Positions 44,547 through 55,505 of a stretch of DNA of 64,000 bases are shown piece by piece. The stretch is taken from contig NKYR01000096.1 in the NCBI GenBank assembly GCA_003184365.1, positions 62,001 through 126,000 on the forward strand. Reading direction: 5' to 3'. The DNA comes from Evernia prunastri (taxonomy: Eukaryota > Ascomycota > Lecanoromycetes > Lecanorales > Parmeliaceae). The stretch's first letter is position 1; the number at the start of each line of letters is the position of its first letter. The position numbers and the translations under genes are program-made. The notes under the pieces were generated by a model. It was not told the origin of the DNA, searched no databases, and saw only the letters and a program-made list of their open reading frames with translations.

Positions 44547-46424
44547 CACGTGGGTGCACTGCGTCAACGCTTCATCTGCATCATGAGCGCTGGTGTGACT
44601 GCTACTATCCACAGGATGCTGACCTGCTTCCTAGCGCGCCAAACCGGCTACCAATCTTGAGATGACCCAATTCCACACAGACGAGTACGTCGATTTCCTC
44701 AAGAAAGTGACACCCGATAATATGGAGTCATATCAAAAAGAGCAAGGACGTTTCAACGTGGGCGATGACTGCCCAGTCTTTGATGGTCTGTTTGAATTTT
44801 GCGGCATCAGTGCAGGTGGCAGTATGGAGGGTGCTGCAAGGTTGAATCGCGGCAAATGTGACGTTGCGGTCAATTGGGCAGGTGGTCTCCATCACGCGAA
44901 AAAGAGCGAAGCCAGCGGCTTCTGCTACATAAACGGTATGAGCAGTTCATCCACTCTTTGACCATGTGCTAACAATCAGAGCAGATATCGTGCTTGGTAT
45001 TCTCGAGCTCCTCCGATACAACCAACGCGTACTTTACATCGATATTGACGTTCACCACGGAGACGGCGTTGAAGAAGCTTTCTACACTACCGATCGAGTT
45101 ATGACTGTCTCCTTCCATAAATATGGCGAGTACTTCCCTGGCACCGGCGAGCTCCGAGACATTGGTGTGGGCCAAGGCAAGAATTATTCTGTCAACTTCC
45201 CACTACGTGACGGAATCGACGACAAATCTTACAAAGCGATCTTTGAACCCGTGATTAAAAACGTTATGGAGTACTACCGACCGGAGGCTATAGTCCTGCA
45301 ATGTGGAGGAGACAGCTTGTCTGGTGACCGCTTGGGATGTTTCAATCTCAGCATGGCAGGGCATGCGAACTGCGTTAACTACGTGAAGAGCTTTAACCTT
45401 CCAGTCTTGGTCCTTGGTGGGGGTGGCTACACAATGAGAAATGTGTCTAGAACGTGGGCCTACGAGACAGGCCTGCTTGTGGGGCAGAAGATGGGACCAG
45501 AGTTGCCATTCAACGATTACTATGAGGTGAGGTTCTCAGCTACACTTCCCTTCTACACGATGATGCTAATTACTTGGCTAGTATTACGCACCAGATTACG
45601 AGCTAGATGTCAAACCCTCAAACATGGACAATGCCAATTCAATGGAGTATCTCCAAAAGATCAAGGTGCAGGTTATCGAAAATCTTAAACGAACCACCTT
45701 CGCTCCCTCCGTTCAGATGACCGACGTGCCTCGTGATCCAGAGGGTATGAATGACGAGGCAGATGCCGAACTTGATGATCTTGACGAGGATGAGAACCCC
45801 GACTCTAGATATACAAAACGTCGATGGGATAAGTACATCGAGAAGGACGGCGAACTAAGTGATAGCGAGGATGAAGACGAGAACGAAGCCAATGGCGTTC
45901 GACGACAGCCAAGCGCGCACAAACGAAGAAGGAATATGATGGACTACCAGAATCCCATGGCTGCTGCCGATGACAAAGACATTAGTGGAATTGTATCAGC
46001 ACGGAGTGGCCGTAGTCGCATCGGTAGTGCCAACGGAATAGGCTCGCATACCGCCTCTGACGCAGAGGGACCTCGCAGTGATGAAAGCGAGGCCGAAACC
46101 TTTGACGGACCGCGTGAGGATTCTTTGTCTTCAGGTGATAGGGAAGAAGACGAAGACATTGATATGGCCGATGAGCCCGTAATTAACGGGACTGGCCCAG
46201 CAGTAGGACCACAAGAGGCAACTCCTCCTGATTCACCACCAACCGTCGCTGCAAACCCCACTGTGCCTGCTCATGTCGTGGAGAGTACGGGTGACGATGC
46301 AATGGATGAAGGAGACACCCTTGACGACCCCGATTTAGCGAAGGAAGAAGGCCGTGACGAGCGTGAGCAGGAAGATATTACAGCGGAGAAGGCCACGGAA
46401 GTCGTCGAGCGCTCCGAGCAATGA
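44291..46424 (+). CDS. rpd3: Class I histone deacetylase Rpd3/RpdA
   Basis: Four exons (44291-44485, 44635-44935, 44985-45526, 45582-46424) close to 626 aa. The arginase-like deacetylase fold covers residues ~20-390: VAYFYDSDVGNYAYVAGHPM, NWAGGLHHAKKSEASGFCYI, the zinc-site IDIDVHHGDGVEEAF, MTVSFHKYGEYFPGTG, LQCGGDSLSGDRLGCFNLS and VLGGGGYTMRNVSRTWAYET. The catalytic His pair and zinc ligands are all present. It removes acetyl groups from histones in Sin3/Rpd3 co-repressor complexes. The acidic ~200-residue C-terminal extension, containing RRQPSAHKRRRNMM and runs of Asp/Glu, is typical of filamentous-fungal RpdA. Intron 1 (149 bp) contains a CT microsatellite. A decoy acceptor lies before the correct TTCCTAG. 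Confidence 0.96.
44512..44542. repeat. (CT)n microsatellite within RPD3 intron 1
   Basis: About 13-15 CT units inside the 149 bp intron, upstream of the branch site GCTGACC. It explains why this intron is longer than the others in the gene. Confidence 0.85.
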
Positions 46425-47744
46425 TGACTTCGATAATCCCAGGCATTGCGTGCGGAGTTCGGTGGGGTAGAGCATGAGCAGGCGTGGCGAATGGAGTAGG
46501 CATGTATGCATTTATGATACCACACGGTGTTTTGTGTTACTATTTGAAAGAAAAGAGAGGGATGCATAATTCCGGCCTTGAGGCAGGGCCTTGCTGAGGA
46601 AGATCTATCTAGCTGTGTGCTTTGTATATACTCGGCATGTCCTAAATCTACTCCCACAATTCTCTCTCGATGTCGCCTTGACGTACTGCTGATAAAGGCC
46701 TGTCTGGGCAACCGCATGCACCTAATCCGGGCACTATACATCACTGTCAACCTTGCCGCCTCCCCTAATTCCATTACCCAGTTGGTTTTTTCAGAAATTA
46801 GATCCAAGACACAGCAGAATCTCAAGATACCCGCTTCGCCGTTTCTGTGCCACCGAATGCCGCATAGGCTTCTGAGCGTAGAGATACGAAAGCAATTCTC
46901 TGACAATGGACGCCCATGCTGCCCCATCTCTTCCTGTAGATCTTCTGATAAGGATCATTGGCGGCTCTCTGATGCTCTCGACCACTCTCTGACGACTGGC
47001 AAGAACGGGGTTCAGAGTTTCCTCCTCGAGCGGTCATGTATATCTATACCTCTAAAAATGATATCAAAAGCGCATGCAAGGTTCACATCGAAAGCGGACA
47101 GACGGTAGCCATTGTGGGTGATGCAAGTCTGCCTGGGAACATGCGACGTTGGCAGGGTTTGACAGAGTCAGGATCGATATCAACACAAGCCGATTGGCTT
47201 TTACGATTTCAAAAAGGGACGGAAATGGAGGTTCGCATACAAGAGGATGACGTGAGATTCTTGGGACCTAATGTCCCTCTCCAGCTGCTTCTTCGAGACT
47301 TGGCGGGAGAAAGCCGAAGAGAGCACAATTTGCTCGGTTTGAGTCCTATGATTTACGGCAATCATGTGGAGCCTAGACCGGGAAGTTGAACGGGTCCGTG
47401 AAAGAAAAGAGAGTAGTTCGAGACGGATGCCCTTTTATGCGCCATAAATGGCACTGATATATGTTGCATTGTCTACATATACATCGATCGGGGACTGGTC
47501 TGGAAACCGGAGATGGAGCTCTTACCGTCGAGAGCATGACTGTTGCACCCGATTGTGAGCTGCAAGGGTGTATATTGAATCCAGGAATATTAAGATTGCC
47601 TCTGTTTTGGGCTGCTAAGATATGAAATCAAACTCCTTCGATCACCACGAATCCATACAACATCCAATCAGCACAATGTCTCGAACCACTTGCCCATTTT
47701 GCTGTCTCTTAACAAGTTCTTCCCCACTATGTTGAAGCAAATGC
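46425..47744. other. 1.3 kb convergent intergenic region
   Basis: 3' flanks of RPD3 and the DUF6536 gene. A 117-codon frame at 47036-47389 (+) has fairly natural composition but no motif, no good start context and no splice partner, so I do not call it a gene. Confidence 0.45.
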
Positions 47745-50096
47745 TCATTCCCAACCATGTCCATCAAGGTTGCCATAGAGCTTGCCCTCGACGGGCGGCG
47801 TCACTTCGAAACTCGTGAAACAGCAATGTCCAATGCCATTCTCTGAGCTCACTACACCCCACATCACTGGTTTATCAGCGGCGTTATGGTCCTCTTTTGG
47901 TCGATGACAGGCTGCACTAATGGCGGCACTGCAGCTGCCGACGAGTGGGATTCCTGGTTTGTACCGTCTGAAGCCGGTCAGGATACCGAGGAGGACGACG
48001 ATGGTACCAAATACAATGACGGTTAAGATGGCTATGCATGAGTAACCGACTGTAGAATAGGACCTCAAGGTGACTTCCTGGCCATCGTCATCATAAGACA
48101 CCACTCGCGCCAGGAACAGACTCTGAGAGACTAGCCAGTGCAATGTACCGGAGATGACTAGTAGAGGTATACCGTAACGGTATGGTAGCTGCAAGCGGTA
48201 TGTGGAGCGCTGATTCCCGGTGGGACTTGTCACGCGCACAGGCTTGCGCTTCCGAGCGTAATCGTTCAATTCGTCAGCAAGCAGCATACAAGTGAAGAGG
48301 CTGTTGTATGTAAGAAATAGGAAAGACAGAAGCACTTGAGGGGAGTTGGCGATGATGACCGTGAGGAGAACTCCACTTTTTGTACCGGGAGAACTCCCAC
48401 CAATCAATGATTTTGAGGTGACTGCTCCAAAAGGCAGCTGCAATAGCGAATGGAACGGCAAACGGTACCGCTCGAGCGCGAGGTATTGCCCGAGACCGAG
48501 TAGATAGCTGAGGGATGCAAGGTAACAGAGGCAGCTGCATATAGCGTAAGCGTACAGGACATCTAGAGAGGGCGCAACGTCTTTGTTTTTGAAATGAATG
48601 AGAAATCGTGCGAACCACACCCCACCACTTACAGAACATTACAGATCAGCCACCTCTTTTTGCTGGCACTTGAGAACCACCGGTGCCGCATTTTTCTCCA
48701 TTTCGTGGGAGCTGCTTCCCATTTTTTTCGAGCAAAAGCGCCCTTCTCGGCCAGGCACATGGCTTCGGTAGCAGGGTCCGCCTTTCGTAGGAATGATTCC
48801 AAGGCGTCACCCAGGGTGACCAAAGGTGGACATTCCTGGATGCGCAGCGTGAGAAGTATACACAAGGTCTTGATGAGGTTGCAAAGTAAGACGAAAACCA
48901 TAATGATTATGCTGAATTGGACCCGGCAGCGTTCCTCAATGGGCTCGCTTAGGCAGTATTGAACATGGTACAGGCGTGCATTGTCTTGCTGGTCATCCGA
49001 GATTACCCAGCTTGCTGCATGCTGCACAACATACTTTGTGTCTCCCTTATGTGTTGGATATGCGTCGGAGATCCAGTCATTCTGCAGGCCGTCAAAGTTA
49101 CGGAAAGTTGGAATGAATTGGCTACCATTGATGTCAGAGGATACAGCTAACAAGTCTCCGTGAGCGGACATTAGCTCCTGGGCGCAGGTCTCAATACAGG
49201 CTTCATTTTCCAGCCTTTCCCAGTCCGACGCGTTTCGAAACCTTAGTAGATCATAGGAGGGAAGCTCACTCCCACTGGCATTTTGGCCGGGAGTGGACCA
49301 ATTTTGAAGAATATTGCTGATCGATTCTGGCGAGGCTCCCAACACTACATATTTTTGTGATTCGAGTGTCGAGAAGATAGCGCTGTTGTAAAATAGATGT
49401 AGAGGTAGACTAGATATTGCGAGGCAAAACCAGAGCAGAGCCCTTCTTCGAGAGATCCTCGAAAGATTTCGTACACTAGGGACGCCTATATCGAGCCATA
49501 CTTGCTGGGCATGCGCTTTATCGACTTCTTTGCGAGTAGGCGAAGCAAGACATTGCATGCAGTAGTTGCTCGCACCCAAGAGGAGTGTGCTCAAGACGTT
49601 TATTGCCACATGAAGCCATAGACTTATTTCTTTGGTTGTTCGGCAGCTTCCTTCTTGCAAAGTCCCAATCCCCGAAGACAGGCCAAATTTGCTCCATGCA
49701 ACAACAGTCAGCACGACATTGATCGTCAGCACGCTCCCGGCTGTCGCGGCACAAAGGGTGACTCCCATTCGCCAGCCCTGGAAGTATTTTGTTTTTGGGT
49801 CTTCTTCCTCACAGGTTCTACAGGGGGCGCCATCGCTGACGACAGCAGCCTTGGAATCGGAGAGTTTCACCAATGGTGTATGGTAAGCTTGAAGGGAAAC
49901 AGCATCAGGCTCCGGCCCGGGCGAACTTAGCCTGGACACGAGGTGGTTAGCTACGTCGAAATATGAATTGAATTACTGACATGTTGAAGTCTTGCAGCTC
50001 ATGATCACCAGCCACTGGCTCGTCGGAAATATTTTGGTAGGCGTGAGAGTTACGCTCCAACCATCTAGAGTGCCTCGCGCGAGAGAAAGTCGACAT
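47745..50096 (-). CDS. DUF6536 multi-pass membrane protein
   Basis: Three exons (49981-50096, 48633-49931, 47745-48534) close to 734 aa, starting MSTFSRARHSRWLERNSHAY. After a ~90-residue cytosolic leader, the DUF6536 core is unmistakable: FQGWRMGVTLCAATAGSVLT, LWLHVAINVLSTLLLGASNY, CMQCLASPTRKEVDKAHAQQ and VWLDIGVPSVRNLSRISRRR. A long luminal/extracellular loop with Cys and N-glycosylation sites follows, then about six further membrane spans and a C-terminal tail. The family is restricted to fungi and has no established biochemical role; it is presumably plasma or vacuolar membrane. The middle-to-last exon join (GTAAGT donor at 48632, acceptor at 48535) is the choice that keeps the membrane helix intact. 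An alternative donor 8 bases earlier is possible. Confidence 0.85.
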
Positions 50097-50843
50097 GTTG
50101 ATTGCGAGGAAACCTAGCACTCGAAAAATTGGGCATGGTGGCCTTAGGAACTTGACTGCCCATGGGCGCTAGCTTTCGAGTAAACCCTCTGCGTCCTTCG
50201 TTTTCGTCGTGCATGGCGCATGGAACTAAAGAGTACAGCCTCATGTGCGGTTCCTCCACTGGGTCGGACATGATACGCTCCTCACGGGTAGCAACACCAG
50301 TAGTGACGTTCCGACGAAGTGGCGGCAACAATCTTTCGTACGGAAGAGAGTCTCAAAGCCTCAATGCGAAACAACTTTCGATCGAGTATTCTGACGACCT
50401 ATTGTGCGAAGAGTAACCAAGAAGAGTAATATATGCCGCTTCTGCAGGCTGCCTGCATGTTCAAAGGCCAGACTTTCGCAAGCCTTGGAGAACTAGGAGC
50501 ATCTCAATAAACGAAGAGTAAACAAATGGATTTGTCATTTTCTCGAAGGAAGCACCAGAGGTCGGCCAACCACACACATCAAGACTTCGTCTCGATACCC
50601 ATGAATATTTCAAAGTGAGCATGATTATTAATATGCGGTTAGACGTCGGCGCGGTCCGCTAGGGCGCAGTTGTGGACCGTCCTCACCGTCTTTAGGTTCC
50701 AACTTCCCAGGGAATTCTTCGCGCCCTGCGGCCCGCATGTACAACATATATGTTGTACAACGGTAAGCAAAGTTCAGACCTCTGTCTTCCACTTCTACTT
50801 GACGGCAAGACTTAGGACTTTTTGCCCTGTCAAGATCAATATC
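50097..50843. other. Divergent intergenic region (DUF6536 / HET gene)
   Basis: Promoters of both flanking genes. Several ATGs out of frame with the HET start occur upstream. No gene recognised. Confidence 0.5.
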
Positions 50844-52683
50844 ATGTCATATTCATATGATACTCTTCCGCACGTGCCAGGAGCTATCAGAGTATTCACA
50901 CTTTTTCCATCTCATGACTTCGACGCACCGCTCTACGGTCAATTACAGCATAAATTGAGGCAAGAGTCTCAGTATCATGCCATCTCATACGTATGGGGAG
51001 ATCCCACCCCCTGTACAACGATATACCTCGACAAGTCGCAACTCAGCATCGGAAAGCATCTCTCGGATGTCCTTCGCAACATTCGAAGTCCTGAGGAACC
51101 GCTGAACCTCTGGATTGATGCAATTTGTATCAATCAATCGGACACGGGGGAAAGAAATACCCAAGTTCAAGACATGGCAAACACATACAAGGACGCGCGT
51201 CAGGTGATAGGCTGGGTTGGAGAGCTGACGCAAGAGGCGCCTCGGGGCTTCCAACTCTTCCGCGACTTGGTCAGTAGAATTAACGATGAAGATTTTGGCA
51301 CTTTTGTCGATGGCTATATACGAGATGTATCGAACGACCTCAATTGGCTTGCACTTGTCGATCTACTCGATCGTCCATATTGGATCCGACTCTGGATTTT
51401 GCAAGAGGTTTCTGTCAACCCACGTGTCTCTTTGCGCTTTGGAGGGAATCCGAAAGATGAGATCAAAGTCCAAGACCTCTTTGAGTGGGATTACGTCCGC
51501 TTCGAGGTTGTTTCCAGGTGGCGCGAGCACCGCAGAAATGATTACGAGGCATCATTCATCCAACGTTTTGATTCCACTATGAACAACGTCTACAATATAG
51601 GCTATACACCCGATATGTATCCACTGAAGGTTGAAGAACTTCAACCTTTTCTTCTGTCTATTATGTGGTGGGTCTTTGTGCTCAAATCCTCTGGATTATA
51701 TCTTCGGCTTGGTGGGCCTATTCGAGCATCCGCCTATCACTGTCGATTATAGCGCTACACCACGGAAGCTATTCCTCGACGTGCTACAAAAAGTTCAACA
51801 TCGTTCGCAGAAGCTAGATTTTCTCTCCTGGGCATGGGGCAATTATGCAAGTTCTACTTCCCCACCATATCAAAATCAGTATAACCTCCCACCATGGGCT
51901 GTAGACTGGTCTTGGCGAACACGTTTCGTGAGTCCTATTCCACTAGCAAACTCAAAAGAAAGCCAGAGAATACTATGGGACAAGTTCTATACAGCATCTG
52001 GGGAATCCAAGTATAGTGTAGAATTCGATAGAGAGCACGATAGTATGACCTTGAAAACCTGCGAAGTTTCAACGATTGAGGCTGTTGGTAGCCAAGCTGA
52101 ACCCTCATTACCAGCTATATGGCCTAAAGACTGGAGCTCGATTGCTCAACTAGGGTCCTTGGAACCACCACACAAAGATCCGGCGCTACGTTCAGAGAAG
52201 CCTGAGCTCAATGTCTGGCACACCGGCACTTCGCCTCAAGATCACTCACGGCTCACGCCTGCACAGCTGGACGTATGGTGGAGAGTCTTGCTCGGGGACA
52301 CGCTATCACGCGAACGGCGCATTGACCCGCCTGTCCCCGACCAACAAGCGATCCCGCCAACGAATCTCGACGAACTGGAAAATCTGTGCAAACATATGAC
52401 GGAGTATCTTCAGATTCGGGTCCATGATGGGCGGCGAATGTTCAGAACTACTACTGGCGGACTCGGGCTTGCGCCACCTCGAGCGAAGCCTGGCGATATT
52501 GTATGTGTCCTCTTGGGAGGAGATGTGCCTTATGTTCTCCGAAGTCTAGACTGCGAGAACAGTAATCATCAATTTATAGGAGAATGGTAGGTATTGCCTG
52601 GTGATTTTCCGGCTGATCTGTCATGTGAGTGGAGGCTAATCTGATTGTTGATTATTAGCTATCTGCATGACATGATGGATTGA
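50844..52683 (+). CDS. HET-domain (heterokaryon incompatibility) protein
   Basis: Three exons (50844-51587, 51637-52586, 52659-52683) close to 572 aa. The HET domain (~residues 40-190) shows YHAISYVWGDPTPCTTIYLD, LRNIRSPEEPLNLWIDAICI-NQSD, DMANTYKDARQVIGWVG and YWIRLWILQEVSVN. The C-terminal part has CSNPLDYIFGLVGLFEHPPI and ends FIGECYLHDMMD, a common ending for this family that is restored by splicing the last 72 bp intron. Intron 1 (51588-51636) has a weak GTCTAC donor; it is inferred because the frame changes there. HET proteins are TIR-related cell-death executors in non-self recognition, but many copies per genome have no known partner. It is predicted cytosolic. The next gene neighbours are accessory genes. 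Confidence 0.82.
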
Positions 52684-53463
52684 CAGGCACTCGATAGAAG
52701 CAGTGTAGCACTCAAGGAGATTCGAATAGAAGCCAGTGTTCCTACGACACTGGAGTGAAGTAGCTTACTCTTCTGAATAATGAGGGCATCTCAAGGCCTA
52801 GGTAGGAAGCGACAGCAAGCTAAGACAACTCTTGCCGGAAGCTATACCCCAAAAGATACATGATCTTTAGTAATGTGTAATCAGGGACTGGAAACACTCG
52901 CCATGTAAAGATTTGAGAAGACTCTATATTCACGTCCGAGCCTGCCCCATGCGGAACAGAACGAGCAAAACATCCAGGCAATGTCAACTTCTATTACTCA
53001 CCGTCGGTCTAAACAGTCGCAAGTCTTGACAGTATGGCTATGTAGCGGTGTTCTGCTGACTTGAAGCGTCAGAAAGCCAAGCACTTTTAGCCCAATTAGG
53101 AAATTTTCAACTCGCAGAGCTATACTCATTTTTGGAATGTACAAGCGAATTTTGGTCACTCCTCACTATATAAGAAGAGGACTTGCTTGACTCGTAGGTC
53201 GCAAAAGGCCTCAGTATCTAGAACTTTGGAAACCTGTGGACATTCCATCACGAGTTGACTCATCAGAAAAGTTTCGCTTTCTGTCTCAAAGATATATACT
53301 ATAGTAAGACTTCTCTAAACCTATATGACTGTTGAGTAGGATTGGTTGCTAAACACTTGGAAATTTCAGGATCAAAAGCTCTCTTGGCATGTGCGATCTA
53401 TTCGCAAGTTTGAGTCGTCCCAAATTGTCTCCATACCTCAATCCGCGCACCCTTTCGACTAAG
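52684..53463. other. Intergenic, promoter of the SDR gene
   Basis: AT-richer in its second half. An upstream in-frame ATG (53389) could extend the SDR N-terminus by 25 residues. No gene recognised. Confidence 0.5.
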
Positions 53464-54575
53464 ATGGATTTCTCTTCGCTGCCAGATGATGCCTTCGTCA
53501 CCAAGGCTCAATTCACCAAGAATGTACACCGAGATGAATATCCATCGATCAATCCACGATCTACCGCCTTGAAGCAAGCATGCAGAGTCATTGTGATCAC
53601 AGGCGCAAGTCAGGGTCTCGGGCGGAAAGTGCGTCCCCCTTCTCCCCAAAAGCATTTTTACAATGCAACAGCGCCTAAAGATTCTCGCAGGCATTCGCGC
53701 CCGCATTCACCAAAGCCAGTCCCAAAGCTATCGTTCTGGTTGCTCGGAACCATGAAGCTCTCGGTCATGCGGCCGAGGAGTTACATGAGATCAATCCTGC
53801 CGTCGAGGTGTTGACGCAGGCAGTCGACATTCGAAACAAAGATGCCGTAGAAGCTTTATATGCTCGCATTGAGGCCGACTTTGGTACCGTGGATGTACTG
53901 GTCAACAATGCTGGTTCCGGCAAGTCTGTCCTTCCGATCAAAGACCTCGACCCAGACGACTTCTGGTACGACTTTGTGAGTCGCTATTCTCTCACTTCCC
54001 CGCAAGCACTCAGCATGCCTAATACAGTCATTTCGTGTAACAGGAAGTCGACGTCAAAGGTACCCTCCTCATGACGCAATCCTTCCTCGGTCTCCTCGGT
54101 CCCTCCAAACCCGGCACCGTCATCAACGTGTGCAGCGCAGCCGGCACCACCGTACTCCCCCGCACGAGTGCCTACGCGCTCTCGAAGCTCGTGCAGATTC
54201 AGATGCAGCGATTCGTCGGCGTTGAGAACCCGAATTTCATGGCCGTGAGTTTGCATCCGGGGAAGGTCCTGACGGATATGACTTGGCCGGCATTCGTTCG
54301 ATTTTCGAAGGATGGGTTCGGGTTGGCGGGGGGAGTTGCCGTGTATGTGTTCGTGTCAAATCCTTGTTCGGCCGATAGGAGTGCCTTTGACGAGTCCTGA
54401 TTTCGTGAATCACAGATGGGTGGCAACTGAGCAGGCTAGCTTCATGAATGGGAGATATATGGGAGTGAACTGGGATGTGGATCAGCTTGCCGAGAGGAAG
54501 AAAGAGATTGCCGAAAAGGGGCTGCTGATGATGGAGCTGCAGGGAACTTTTGGACTAGAGCAATTCGAGAAGTGA
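53464..54575 (+). CDS. Short-chain dehydrogenase/reductase (SDR)
   Basis: Four exons (53464-53628, 53691-53975, 54044-54342, 54416-54575) close to 302 aa. The Rossmann nucleotide motif is TGASQGLG (~46-53), NNAG follows in VDVLVNNAGSG, and the catalytic Ser-Tyr-Lys is in NVCSAAG...SAYALSK (Y194, K198). It has a complete classical-SDR core, and the C-terminus (FMNGRYMGVNWDVDQL) matches fungal SDRs that act on secondary metabolites or ketones. It prefers NAD(P)H; the substrate is unknown. It is cytosolic. I prefer the ATG at 53464 (MDFSSLPDDAF), though an in-frame ATG at 53389 exists. All three introns have good GT-AG borders. Confidence 0.88.
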
Positions 54576-55505
54576 TCGATTAGAGTCTGGGTCTTATCTG
54601 TTCAGGATGTCAAGCAGATTAGTAAGATCGATAGCCTTCAGCGTGCTCACGCGTAATACGCTGCGTCCCTACAATTATGCTTCATCTTAGACTCACTCAC
54701 TTCCCCTCCTTCACCCACGCCATAATAATACATCCTTCCGAGAGCCCGGCACCTATTCATTCCTTCCTTCTTCCTTGGCGGGCCGAACGAGCATGTCACA
54801 TGACCTTCTACGTGTTCGTTGACTTGGGCCGCGCGGGGGAGAGAGGTTGTAAGGATTTAACCACATTCCTAGGCTGACCAGCATGTGAAGGTCCACTCGA
54901 GGCTACGCGGTTCCGCTAGCTTAAGCCCGCGGCAGCTCGAAAAAAAGCGTCTTATATTTCAGAGGTGAAGGCGTGGGGGCAGGATTCGGTGGTAGCGATG
55001 ATGTGTTGACTGTTCCTGTGTATACTTTCAGATCCGCAGATTTTACCCAGTCGAGCGAACTGTATAGCCGTGTCTGATCTGGGAACCTGGGATGTAAAAT
55101 TCTTCTCATCAGAATTCCGCAAATTCTCATAGTGTCAGCCCGATCCCTTACCTACACAGAGGGTGCTTGTATCGAAGCAAGACAGAAATGCTAAGAATTG
55201 CAGTGAGACTTTTGGTTCAGTCGAGCCCCGTGAAATGAGATTTATTGAGGAGGGACATGATGGTACAAATAACTTCGGCGTGTCTGAATGCCGCATAATT
55301 GAAAGGCTCAAGGACGATAGCTGCCGCAGGTACGACTCATCATGAAATTTTCGCTAAAGCAAAACACTTCCTTGGACGCAGACATGATGCCAACCTTATG
55401 GGCTCCTCTTCTTCTGTTTAGAAACCAACTGACACAAAACTCATTCAACATTTTCGAGCATTCCAAGCCATCTGAGGTCTATGGTGCACGCACTTCACCC
55501 TCTGA
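54576..55505. other. Convergent intergenic region
   Basis: 3' flanks of the SDR and STAND-like genes. Only short frames; no repeat or RNA gene recognised. Confidence 0.5.

Noticed and set aside
44486..44634. Acceptor at the internal CACAG (about 44614) for RPD3 intron 1
   Set aside because: It would shift the frame and lose the conserved RAKPATNLEMTQFHTDEYV segment restored by the acceptor at 44634.
47036..47389. 117-codon + strand frame with fairly natural composition
   Set aside because: No recognisable domain and no supporting splice or start signals; kept only as a remark in the spacer entry.
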